The position numbers were made by a program, and so were the translations under genes. Source: Rotaria sordida (taxonomy: Eukaryota; Rotifera; Eurotatoria; Philodinida; Philodinidae). Taken from it: 64,000 bases of DNA. Below, in pieces: positions 12,575 to 23,301 of this stretch (position 1 is the first letter of the stretch; each line of letters starts with the position of its first letter). Location: assembly GCA_905250125.1 (NCBI GenBank), contig CAJNOL010000296.1:9764-73763 (forward strand), read 5' to 3'. The notes below the pieces were generated by a model. That model made no database searches. It saw only the letters and a program-made list of their open reading frames with translations, and was not told the DNA's origin.

Positions 12575-13207
12575 TTTCAAAAAAAAAAAATTCAAATAAA
12601 TAACCTTTCAATCTTAAATAAATAAGAAAAACAGTTAGATCAAAGAGTTATCTTACCCGAGAATACTTTAGAGATCGTTTGAGTACAGCTTGAGTGAATC
12701 TTAATGTGGATTTCGTAGAATGTTAAGTTTGACGCTTTTTCTTTTTCAATTTTCAACAAAAACCAGAAAAATCTTACCCAGAAAGTCGGAACTGGTTCTG
12801 GAGAATTTGTTTTGAGAGCAATGCGTAATAGAAAATCTGTTGAGGATACTCTTAAATGCGGTAATAAGCTTGAATTTCTCAAGACAGAACAAAGTGAGTT
12901 ATGGTTTATTGTGAAATAACAGAAATAACAACAACACGAATAGAGACAATGAAAGAGAAGAGAACGAACCAAATACACACACGTGTAGATGCCCACATAT
13001 CTATATATAGGATAGAGAGAAAGGAATAAGCCAACATGGATGAGAGGAAAGGAAGAATCTATATATATATACATAGAGAATGTATAATGGAAAAGACCAA
13101 CAAATATGTTCTGAAAAGTTATCAGGGAAGTTTCCAACATGTAACATACAAGGCATATTAGAATTTACCTACAATATGTAATTTTGAATGAATTTTTTAT
13201 ATTGACT
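12575..13207 (-). other. Possible leader exons of the His-rich gene; otherwise non-coding
   Basis: On the minus strand there are good donors (CTGG/GTAAGA near 12777, CTCGG/GTAAGA near 12651) with pyrimidine tracts between them, suggesting small spliced exons that may be untranslated. The minus-strand reading frame here is hydrophobic low-complexity sequence and I do not treat it as protein. Confidence 0.3.
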
Positions 13208-13530
13208 TTAATCTGTATAAAGCACATCACTTGATAACACTTTATCTATAAGAATGAATAAACTGTTATCGAGTGATATGCAGGTGACGTCTTTATGGTC
13301 TATTTTAAGGATGAATTCATGGAGGTTGTACCAAGTTTGCGACAAATGTCGTCGATCGTTTTGAAAATAGTGTAAATCGACGGGGCGTTGGTGGCGATCA
13401 GCAGCTATAGTAAAATATGTGATAGAAGTTTTTTGTGTTCCAACACAGATTAAAGGACGTGGACCATTAAGACTACTTCGTGGTCCATAAAATTCCCGCT
13501 TTTCTGCGCTGAAATGACGCCAGGGTATGC
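13208..13530 (-). CDS. Possible terminal exon, unknown product
   Basis: The minus frame after a possible acceptor (CATTTCAG near 13516) reads about 100 residues of protein-like composition (FYGPRSSLNGPRPLICVG..., WYNLHEFILKIDHKDVTC...) and then a stop. No family was recognised and no upstream exon was identified, because beyond 13540 the minus strand shows no matching donor. It may be a gene fragment. Confidence 0.3.
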
Positions 13531-14050
13531 CCAGGAACATTCCTTTATACCTGTGTGTATTCGCTTATAACTACACACGATCTCTAGACCCTTCAACCTA
13601 TATCTTTGAACATATACTCAGGTGCCTACATCCGTATCACTACCTACATACTTATTTAGGGGTGCGAGAGGTACTTGATCTGTCTCTTCTCTACACTCAT
13701 ATAAACTTGAATAGATCTCATAAAAACGAAACATACGAACAGATGAGAACAGGACGAAACAAAAAAAACGCAGTGCAAAGTTACATGTAGAAATAAACAC
13801 TAATAGTCAAGAGCAATGTGAAGCATATGGATACTTGGAAAAACATATTAGTCATATTATATTTCGAACCATATCAAAAACTTTCAGGAAGTACTTGGAC
13901 TTATTACATTCGGCAGTAAATGGAAGAATTCAATGCTAATAGCATCCAAAAAAAACAAAATATTCTGAACGGAAAAAAGTAGTGGCAGTAATGGGGGTAA
14001 AATTTTGATGCTAACACCTACGTAAAATTTTATCACCATATTTCTGGAAA

Positions 14051-14120
14051 GGTAGGTGTGGGTGTGGGTGGGTGTCGGTGTAGGGTGTGATGTTGTTTTC
14101 CACAACCACATCCACACCCC
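14051..14120. repeat. Telomere-like inverted array
   Basis: G-rich arm 14051-14089, T-rich spacer of about 10 bases, C-rich arm 14100-14120. Confidence 0.75.
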
Positions 14121-14454
14121 AAAGAGATGAGAACACACTAGAGAACATGCGAGAGAATATATATGATCCATGCAGAAAAAAAAGAGAAAGAATACAAATG
14201 TATCTGACCATAGAAAAAAAGAGGATGTATACGCATTCTGGCATGATAGCAGAATGAAAGAAGATATAGATGTATACATATATGCTGACGTCATAATAAT
14301 ACTAGAAAGAAAAAAATGATGCCAAAATACTGACTACGCCTCAGAGCCTTCGTGCCACAGGTCTCTATTTATTATTATCTGCTTGTTCTCATCTTCAGGT
14401 AACATATAGTTAGAAAAAGTAAACAATCCCCTAAGACGAGCACTACGATAGTGG

Positions 14455-14535
14455 TAAACGATCGTATACGGCGTCGTATGCGATCGTACACGGTCGTATA
14501 CATTGTATATTACGATCGTATACGACCGTAACTCG
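14455..14535. repeat. Cluster of CGATCGTATACGG-like palindromes
   Basis: The motif CGATCGTAYACGG and its reverse complement recur several times within 80 bases. The sequence could extrude as a cruciform or bind a dimeric protein. It lies 25 bases upstream of the array at 14560. Confidence 0.6.
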
Positions 14536-14559
14536 CGGTATTACTCGCCGTCTGAATTA

Positions 14560-14815
14560 GGGTGTGGGTGGATGAGTGTGGGTGTAGATATGGAGAAGAC
14601 ACCCACACCCACACTCCACCTACACCCACACCCACATCCACACCCACATCCCACACACACCCACAACCTACTCACACCCACACCCAGAGCCACCCATATC
14701 CACATCCATACCCACACTCACCCACATCCACACCCATACCCACACACCCACACCTATACCCACATCCACACCCATACCCACACACCCACACCTATACCCA
14801 CACCCACACTCATAC
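14560..14815. repeat. Asymmetric telomere-like inverted array with a long C-rich arm
   Basis: A short G-rich arm (14560-14585), a loop TATGGAGAAGA, then more than 200 bases of CCCACA/CCCATA/CCCACATC units, including a directly repeated block around 14720-14800. It is the longest uninterrupted C-rich tract in the window. Confidence 0.85.
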
Positions 14816-15710
14816 CCTAAGATTACGCATAAAAATCCCACTATGAGCATAGTATTTACCATTGGGTGCGTTCATGGGGGCCACTTTGAAAATTATAGTA
14901 ACCTCGTTTCGATCACGGTACAATTGCACTCCGATCCAGTGATTGGAAAGAATCTATAATTGCTTCCTTCGGAGTCATAAAGAAGCTTATCAGCGCATTA
15001 GGACATTGTTTCTCAGTAAAACAAAAAGGTGAAAGCTTAGCTGAAAACATAGACGAGATGCGTTTTGTATGTTGATGCACATGAAACTAGGCTGAATTCT
15101 ATGGATTCAGACTATCTATTGCTCCACCTGCATTACTTGGGAGCCCCTAGAAAAAATGAAAGACGGTTAGTCTAATTCGTCAACAATTCTCTTCCTACAT
15201 TTAAGTCGAGAACTATAGACTTGAACAGAAAGAAAATTGCTAATTGGTTACATCAGTTGTTGCTTAATGGTGTGCGGCATATTCAGTGAAGAGAAAATTA
15301 AGTTTTCAATTGTGGACTAAATTAAAATTGACTTTATTTATGTTTCTTTCCGTTCGAATTATCACAAAATCTTTGGAAAGATGGAAAAAAATCAAACTAC
15401 ATGTGACAGTATTGTTTTTTCGTTCCTACCAGGCAGAAAAATGGTTGTTTTTAAATCGCTGAAAAAGAAACATTGCAATATATTACAACGCTGAATTCCT
15501 TTCTTTTTCGTTTCTTGTTTACAATTCAATTTTCGTTGGCGACTACCTCAAATTACTATTCAATGTCAACAAAAAATAGCACATGTGAACTCATAAAAAA
15601 ATTCAAGAAAAAAGTTCCTTGCTGCCTCAATAGCAAAAATTATTTCTGTTTGTATTTCAAACAACTTCTCTGCGCTCTTGGTTAGTTACGAAGTGACAAA
15701 AAAATTCAAA

Positions 15711-18600
15711 ATGACTGAGACAAAATCAAACGAAACACTTTATACATCCACGATGTATACTACAAGCAACGCGACACCATTATCGAGCATCATGGAGCCA
15801 ACGCAACGCATGACTGAGAGCTATGTGATTATATGGATCGACGAGAATATTCACCCAAACAATGAAAAATGTAAAAATACACTTACACAACTGCAAAACG
15901 TGGTCACTGAAGTATACACTTTCAACGGACTCGATGAAGGTATAGATTTTCTCACTGACCTCAATGACCAAAAGGCATTTCTCATTCTGTCAAATTCTAA
16001 AGATCAAGACATGATACCCGTCGTAGACGATATTCCTCCTCTTCTGAGTATTTATATTTTCTGCAGCACGGAATCCCTAATCCATAATTGGATCAAGAAT
16101 TCCGACAAAATTAAAGGTATATACACAGATATCAATCGTCTCCGCGAAGCACTACTAGATGCCATCAAACGATGTTACAAAAACGATATCGCTATGAGCT
16201 TTGTCAACATTGGCGAAAATAGTTTAAAAGTAAACCTAGATCAAATAGAACCCTCATTTATGTACACACAGCTATTTAAAGAAATTGTCCTTCAAATCGA
16301 TCATAACAAAGAAGAAATCACAGACTTTATTCAATTTTGGCGGGAAAAATCTAACAACAATAAGATAACGTTGGATACTATCAACGAGTTCGAGAAGAAT
16401 TACAGTCCTGAGACGTCAATTTCCTGGTATATTCATGACTCTTTCATCTACCAGACGGTTAATCGGTCACTTCGAACATTGGATACTCTAACAATGAAGA
16501 AAATGAGTTTTTTCATTCGAAATCTTCACTACCAACTCGAACAATTTCACAAAGAACAGTCTACAAAAACAGACAATGTACCTTTTACCGTATACCGAGG
16601 ACAAGGATTATCCAAAGCTGATTTCCAGAAACTTAAAAGAACCAAGGGCGGACTTCTCTCATTTAACAACTTTTTATCTACCAGCCGAGATCAAGACGTT
16701 TCCCTAGCATTCGCCGAAAGTAACACATCAGACGCTAACTTAGTCGGTATACTTTTCATAATGAGTATCACACCTTCAATTTCAAGAACTCCCTTCGCCA
16801 ACATCCAAACAATGGGTTCGTTTCAAGACGAAGAAGAAATCCTCTTTTCTATGCACACGATTTTTCGTGTCAAAGAAATCAAACAGATCCTCAACAATTC
16901 CAACCTATACGAAGTACAACTCATTCTCACCAACGACGATGATCCACAACTATCTCTTCTCACGCACTCTATACGGCAGGAACACAGCGGAAATGGCTGG
17001 AATCGCATGGTTCACTTGATGCACACGCTTCACCACTACCAAACATCCCAGGAAATTTGTGATCACCTACTAGCCACATCTTCCACGAACATAGAGCGAG
17101 CGAATGCCCTGAATAGCCAAGGAGTAATCGAAGACCAACGAGGCAACTACCCAAAAGCACTTTCATCGCTGGAAAGATCACTTGAAATCCAAAAAATAGC
17201 TCTCCCTCCGAATCATCNNNNNNNNNNNNNNNNNNNNNNNNNNNNNNNNNNNNNNNNNNNNNNNNNNNNNNNNNNNNNNNNNNNNNNNNNNNNNNNNNNN
17301 NNNNNNNNNNNNNNNNNCTATGGTGTATTCTCACATGGGCGAGTACTCGAAAGCACTTTCATCGCTAGAAAGATCACTTGAAATCCGAAAAATAGCTCTC
17401 CCTCCAAATCATCCCGACTTTGCTCAATCCTACAACAACATCGCTATGGTGTATTATAACATGGGCGAGTACTCGAAAGCACTTTCATCGTACGAAAGAT
17501 CACTTGAAATTCAAAAAATAGCTCTCCCTCCGAATCATCCCTCATGGGCTGCTTCCTACAACAACATCGCTATGGTGTATTCTCACATGGGCGAGTACTC
17601 GAAAGCACTTTCATCGTACGAAAGATCACTTGAAATTCTCAAAATAGCTCTCCCTCCAAATCATCCCAACTTGGCTACGTCGTACAACAACATCGGTATG
17701 GTGTATTATAACATGGGCGAGTACTCGAAAGCACTTTCATCGTACGAAAGATCACTTGAAATCCTCAAAATAGCTCTCCCTCCGAATCATCCCTTCTTGG
17801 CTTCTTCCTACAACAACATTGCGTCAGTGTATGATAACATGGGCGAGTACTCGAAAGCACTTTCATCGCTAGAAAGATCACTTGAAATCTCCAAAATAGC
17901 TCTCCCTGCGAATCATCCTGGCTTGGCTGCTTCCTACAACAACATCGCTATGGTGTATGATAACATGGGCGAGTACTCAAAAGCATTTTCATCGTTAGAT
18001 AGATCATTTGAAATCTTCAAAATAGCTCTCCCTCCGAATCATCCCGACTTGGCTACTTCCTACGACAACATCGCTTCAGTTTATTCTCAAATGGGCGAGT
18101 ACTCGAAAGCACTTTCATCGCACGAAAGATCACTTGAAATTCGAAAAATAGCTCTCCCTCCGAATCATCCCGGTTTGGCTACTTCCTACAACAACATCGC
18201 TATGGTGTATAATAAGATGGGCGAGTACTCGAAAGCACTTTCATCGTACGAAAGATCACTTGAAATCCGAAAAATAGCTCTCCCTCCGAATCATCCCTCA
18301 TTGGCTACTTCCTACAACAACATCGCGTCAGTGTATGATAACATGGGCGAGTACTCGAAAGCACTTTCATCGCTAGAAAGATCACTTGAAATCCGAAAAA
18401 TAGCTCTCCCTCCAAATCATCCCGACTTTGCTCAATCCTACAACAACATCGCTATGGTGTATTATCACATGGGCGAATACTCGAAAGCACTTTCGTTTTA
18501 CGAGAGATCACTTGAGATGTTGAGAAAGTCGGTGCCTTCTACTCATCCTCATTTGGTAGTTGTGAAAAGAAAGATTGAAAATTTAAGAAACAGGTTTTAG
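15711..18600 (+). CDS. ADP-ribosyltransferase fused to a TPR array (interrupted by an assembly gap)
   Basis: The start is ATG 15711 in a CAAAATGA context; no intron is seen. Residues 36-150 form an alpha/beta domain (YVIIWIDENI..., FLILSNS, SIYIFC) resembling a receiver or TIR-like fold. Residues ~230-400 are an ADP-ribosyltransferase of the R-S-E class: YRG at 295-297, STS at 323-325, and EEEILF with the ExE at 374/376, all intact, so NAD-dependent mono-ADP-ribosylation is expected. Next comes a linker (GWNRMVHLM...SQEICDHLL) and kinesin-light-chain-type TPRs in 126-base units: one before the gap and ten after it, ending in a divergent last unit and a TAG. In complete repeats the distance from AATCATC to CTATGGTG is 30 + 126n bases, so the 100-N gap is a placeholder and repeat number is unknown. 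The near-identity of units suggests recent expansion or conversion. Confidence 0.85.
17218..17317. other. Assembly gap (100 N) inside the TPR array
   Basis: The run of N falls within near-identical 126-base repeats, the usual place for assembly collapse. The flanking reading frames do not agree across 100 bases. Confidence 0.98.
17320..18580 (+). repeat. Tandem 126-bp (42-aa) TPR repeats, ten units
   Basis: The units start at 17320, 17446, 17572, 17698 and so on. They differ mainly in the xVYxxMG codons and the residues after NHP. The first and ninth units share an identical stretch across the LEIRKIALPPNHPDFAQS region. Confidence 0.9.
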
Positions 18601-19394
18601 TAGTTTTATGTTTTATTTCTGCAAAAATAAAATTCTCGAGATATTAGTTTTGATGAGAATTCTCATCGTTGTCTTTTTTTTGGGATGGGGAAGTTGAATC
18701 AGAGTTGCACCATCTTTACGAGCGATGCTTTAGATTCCAGTTATATTTAGCAACTCGAAAGTTGCTATTGCGAAAGGGCACGTACGAGTGTGGGAGTGGA
18801 TATAGGTATCGGTGCGAGGTCGGTTATGGGTGCATGTGAGGCAGTTAGCCGGGCAACCCCGGGAGCGAGGTACACAGTACCCATTAGACTCGCATACGCA
18901 TCGCAGTCACACACCTGTATCCGTAGTCACATTCACATGCACATTCTTATTTTAAGAATTATTCAATTAAAGAGACATCCTTTTGTTTACTTGTGGTGAA
19001 TGTATATCCTTCAGATTTTGCAAACAATTTCCGAAACGCTGTTACACTAGGTGATTTGTCTGTAGTTGTATATAAATTTTATGGAGTTACATTTGATAAT
19101 CTAATGGAAGCTAAAATATTTAAAGCATACTGCACGATTGCATGGTAAATCTACCAGCTCTCAGTCTTCGTTCTCTATATTATAGAAAGATAGAACTTGA
19201 AGCTTTACACCTTTCGGTAAATTTAGTTTTCTTTTTTTTGAATAGAAAAAAAGTTTTCTGAGATGACCTTATTTTGAGGTGTATGGTTTTTTTTATAAGT
19301 ATTCAGTGTTTTGGATGATAATCGTAATGGGTATAGTTATTTTTTTGTTTTAATCTGGATGTCAAAATTAATAATATAGATTGACGCAGTTTTT
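18601..19394. other. 3' flank of the ART-TPR gene; degenerate array
   Basis: An AATAAA-like signal lies about 30 bases after the stop. The only structure seen is the degenerate array at 18785-18920. Confidence 0.45.
18785..18920. repeat. Degenerate telomere-like inverted array
   Basis: The G-rich arm (18785-18845) and C-rich arm (18872-18920) are eroded to GAGTGTGGGAGTGG / CGCAGTCACACACC forms with a GC-rich loop around 18850-18870. It looks older than the other arrays. Confidence 0.5.
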
Positions 19395-19612
19395 CATGTT
19401 CTACAAAACGATGCTAGGACAATTCGTCGCACGAACAAGTCATTGAAAGACAGTTCGTTGCAATGACACAAATCAATCAAAATTAGTATCTATTTTTTAA
19501 CCATGAAGTGACTTATTCATTTAAGTTTGACACATGTAATTCAATGGCCATAAAAATCATTAGAAATATAACTAATAACTTAACCTCGACTTTTGATCCG
19601 GTACAGTATAAC
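19395..19612 (+). pseudogene. Decayed gene fragment, inverted partner of 20795-20999
   Basis: The sequence aligns by eye with the reverse complement of 20795-20999 through anchors such as ATCAAAATTAGTATCTAT, AAGTTTGAC(A/G)CATGTAATTC and AATGGCCATA. The minus partner keeps a short Leu/Ile-rich frame (LIRLSLTHVIQWPYELLEIQL), reminiscent of LRR or F-box-type proteins. This copy has stops. Function cannot be assigned. Confidence 0.4.
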
Positions 19613-20635
19613 AACCTTCTTCTGCCTATAAGACGTCAGTTTTTTCGAGCTATACAAGTGATGAAAGTTGCCTTATAGTAGTGGAAGTAGAAATGCACAT
19701 TTTTTAAATTTATGCTGCAGCTCAAGGTTTCTGACAATGAGAAAATATCTTGGAAAGACTAACAAATTTTAGCTTTCAATAAAGTACAGCAGCATTGATG
19801 CCATTAAAACTTTTAACGAATTTGTATTTTCAAATCTTCACGTTTGATGTACAAATTCTATTATTTTAGGGAGCATCGCCTGTTACTGTATACATATAAA
19901 CAATAGTTTGCAAAAAAGAAACTTGGAAAAGTCTTACTATATAAACATGTAATACTTTCTAAACCCTATCGAATCTTTGTTTTTTGCAATCATTGCCGGT
20001 TTATACTAAGCAGATTAGCCATGAATAATATCTATATATTTGATACGATTCTATTATATTCTAGTATAATACTAATCTAAGATGACAATGGCACATAGTC
20101 TCAAAGCGAATGATACGTCTGCATTATATTAATAGAACATGAGAATTCGCTCTGTTAGAAAACTCCATCGATAGATGAAGATATTGTCATATAGAATTAG
20201 TTCCGGATTTGAAAGGCTTAGATACTAAAGGCTTCTAAAATACCAAGCATTGAACAATCGAAAACAAATTATTCATTTCGAATAATACCTAAAACCAGGT
20301 CCATGCTTTTGACGAAATAATTTAGTGATGCTTAAAGAATAGCTCGAATACTAATGTAAAAGGCTTAGTTTTATTATTTTTAATAGCATAATTTCACGCT
20401 AATTGTGTTGTTTCAATTAATGTTGAAAAAATTGTAATTAATTTTATTGATAGCCTAAAACTCAGATATCTCATAGTTCTGGAATTAAAAGGAAGATGAA
20501 TCAAATTTCGAGTCGGATGTTCTAAAACTGTCAACTGATATTCTTTTAATAGAGAAATATTTTTCTTGACAGAAGTTGAACTAGTCTCTGGTATAAGTTA
20601 AACATTTGTTCCAAGTTTTTTTGCAAACTATTGTA

Positions 20636-20660
20636 TATATATATATATATATATATATAA
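20636..20660. repeat. (TA)n microsatellite
   Basis: About 12 TA dinucleotides in a row. Confidence 0.9.
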
Positions 20661-20794
20661 AACTAGTCGAATTGAGTTATTGATACATACAATGTGAGGA
20701 ATAATTCTGATGATACATTGTAATCGAAGATTTTTGACATCCTATTGATATTAATTATGGAGGAGACCAAGTGGACTTTTTTTCTTGCTAGGAT

Positions 20795-20999
20795 TCTTTG
20801 TAGTCGACATGCCGAAATCAAAAAATCGAAGTTTAGTAATTAGTTGTATTTCTAGTAATTCGTATGGCCATTGAATTACATGCGTCAAACTTAGTCGAAT
20901 AAGTTGTTTGACTGTTGAAATATAGATACTAATTTTGATTGCTTTATGTGATTGCAATGAATTGTTCGTGCAACGAATAGTCCTGTGACGCATTGTCCA
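20795..20999 (-). pseudogene. Decayed LRR/F-box-like fragment, inverted partner of 19395-19612
   Basis: The minus frame is open for about 80 codons with periodic leucines (IRLSLTHVIQWPYELLEIQLITKLRFFDF). No start context or splice sites confirm a functional exon. The pairing with 19395-19612 places two inverted copies about 1.2 kb apart. Confidence 0.35.
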
Positions 21000-21121
21000 C
21001 AACGATTTATCGGATCATCCTACAAAACTACATATTATTTATATTTCCTAAAGATCCTTTTCTCGAGTTATATAGGATTAAAACTCGACTATATTGAGTG
21101 ACAGGTACTGTGTATATGCAC

Positions 21122-21154
21122 GAAGGGTGTGAGTGTGAGTATGCGGGTGTGTAT
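21122..21154. repeat. Telomere-like half array
   Basis: A G-rich arm (GGGTGTGAGTGTGAG...) is present, with only a weak ACACTCAT counterpart around 21173. Confidence 0.4.
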
Positions 21155-21299
21155 ATGAATGGCGAACAGAACTACACTCATAGATAAATGATACAACAAT
21201 TTATTATTTGTCGCATGCTAATGCTATACCATCAATGCTCTCAGGAATTCATGCAGCAATTTTTTTTCAGTCTATTTCCATCACGAAAACCGATGCTTA

Positions 21300-22292
21300 T
21301 TAACCCTTTGGCTCCCGGATTTTTTTTGCAAAAACCAAACTTTTAAAAAGTAGTTTTTAAATATGATTTTTATTTTTTTCGCAAAGAAATTACATGTTTA
21401 TGTTAAAAGTACATTAATTATTCACATTTGTATGATAGTCTTTGAAGCAATTAACAACACATAGTGGTACATTACAGTCAGGACACTTATGCATGTGACC
21501 AGTCCGTAAGATATGACAACTCCGGTTTTTTTTGTATATGTAGCTTCTATAATATTTCAGAAAAAGATGATTTTTCTACCGGTTATGGCACTCATATAAT
21601 GCTGATAATTTGCCAAGGAGAAGGAGTCTATATCTTGTTTGAGACCAAAATAACTAAGTGTCTTCAAAAAACCTGTTCGTAAATATCAAAAGCCTATTCG
21701 AAGACACTTGATTATTTCGGTTTTCAACAAGATATACAGCCCCTATTTTTGGCAAATCAACAGCATTGTATGAGCACTATTACAGGTAAAATAATCATCT
21801 TTTTCTGATATATTATAGACGCTACATGTGCAAAAAAAATCAGAGTTGGGATATCTCACGGACTGGTCACGCCTATATATTGTGTATAGTGTCGAAGACT
21901 GTGGAATGAGCTAACCACGCATTTTGGTCGAGACTGTTTTAATGGCATTGTTTTTGTGGAATAAGAGAAGGGAAATATCGAGCAGTTAACCGCAGAGGAG
22001 AAGGCCTTGTTGATGGTCTGCCGATAGTAGTTGGTCTTGGTGGTCCGAATTTTGTTAAAATTTTTTTGATGATACCAAGTCGAAAATCAGATAAGTGCAG
22101 TGAAATATCATTTTGCATTTGGTAAGTTATAAATATCAAGCAGAAAGGAAACAAAGAAAAAATATACTCGTATTACAGCATCTAATAGATGATGAAAAAC
22201 TTTTTTAAACGGTTAAAATATATACTACTGACGCTTTTATTCGGTAAACGCATTCGAGTGCATATATGTGTCGCCGGGATGCAAAAGGTTAA
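21300..22292 (-). mobile_element. piggyBac-type remnant B (993 bp), TTAA-bounded, with an internal palindrome
   Basis: The ends are TTAACCCTTTGGCTCCCGG and, on the opposite strand, TTAACCTTTTGCATCCCGG. On the minus strand at about 21491-21420 the frame encodes CPDCNVPLCVVNCFKDYH, the C-terminal zinc-binding signature of piggyBac transposases; the rest of the gene is missing. Bases 21497-21679 and 21680-21869 are inverted copies of each other, from GACCAGTCCGT(A/G)AGATAT to AAGTGTCTTC, making a nearly spacer-free palindrome of about 370 bases. The element is non-autonomous. Confidence 0.75.
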
Positions 22293-23203
22293 AGGTGTTC
22301 TTCTATACGGCTGCGAGTTTTAGTCATCTGTACATCCCCTGAATTTAAGGCTTTAATATCATTGCAGTTACTCCTAATTTGTGACTTGTATTTTCAGAGC
22401 ACTTTCATTTACATATTGATCGGTTTTATATTTATTAAGTTACAAAAGTCTTGCCAATGTTGCTGTTACTAACGTGTTTAGCTTAAATTGCTACAATCGA
22501 TTCCATTCAATATAATTCTATGTGCTCAGAAAAGTGGATAAATATGCATTTATATCTTTTATTGGGGAACTTTAAGCGGTCGGACAAGTGTTTTGACGAA
22601 AAATATTGTTAAATTGTCATTATCAAGAATTATGACCGTCGTGTCACCGGAAAAAGTCGTCAATTGATCTTTCTCGATCACTTGATTAAATCACCATAGG
22701 TGACGATTTATTAAAATAACATTACTGAAGTCTTCGAACACACATATATTAAGATTTTTAGCATTGGACACTTGCTATCATTTCCAAATAATCACTGGGC
22801 AATAACTTTTAATCTATTGGGCAGTTGTCCAATAGTCCAAGGTTGGCTACGCCACTGGACCAACTAACATTAGTTTGATTTTAAAGACAATCAGTATGTA
22901 AAGCTCATTAACATACAACGATGTATTCTACTTCGTGTTGGTCAAGTATATTGAAACTATGATATGTATTAAGAGAAAATATGGTCATGTATCATAGACT
23001 AGATTAATAACACAATACGGCATTTAAGCAGATCGGATTAGATTTTTGATCGTCATAGTCGAGTTGTATGCAACCTCTTTAAGTGAGTATAGAGGTGTTA
23101 CCAATGAAAACGGCTGTCATTTCGAAGCAGTATATGATATAATATTAAATATTCTCCATCAAAAATCAATCTGCAATCCTCACATCGTGGTCAGTTAACT
23201 AAT
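22293..23203. other. Intergenic, no gene seen
   Basis: AT-rich sequence without a supported exon or named repeat. Confidence 0.45.
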
Positions 23204-23301
23204 TGGGTGTGGGGGTGTGGGTGTGAGTTAAGGCATAGTTGACAGCCAACCTCCCTCCTCTCCTCCCCACATCCACACGCGCAGACACACACCCACCCTC
23301 A
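23204..23301. repeat. Telomere-like inverted array at the 3' edge of a pseudogene
   Basis: G-rich arm 23204-23228, C-rich arm 23250-23300 mixed with CTCCC units. The pseudogene reading frame on - ends exactly where the C-rich arm begins. Confidence 0.75.

Larger units (their letters stand above)
13541..15710. other. Intergenic region with two telomere-like arrays and a palindromic cluster
   Basis: No gene was seen. The region contains arrays at 14051-14120 and 14560-14815, a cluster of CGATCGTATACGG-like palindromes at 14455-14535, and the 5' flank of the ART-TPR gene, where no TATA-like or spliced leader signal could be fixed. Confidence 0.45.

Noticed and set aside
12640-13140. Long minus frame with many hydrophobic and Cys residues
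   Set aside because: The composition is that of AT-rich non-coding sequence (IYIDSSF, YSCCCYFCYF), and several strong GT donors interrupt it; treated as possible untranslated exons.
14503-14862. Overlapping open frames of His-Pro-Thr or Cys-Gly-Val repeats on both strands
   Set aside because: They are translations of the CCCACA/GTGGGT array, open in many frames because of composition. The same applies to frames at 5234-5544, 24525-24815, 43754-44362 and 36889-37002.
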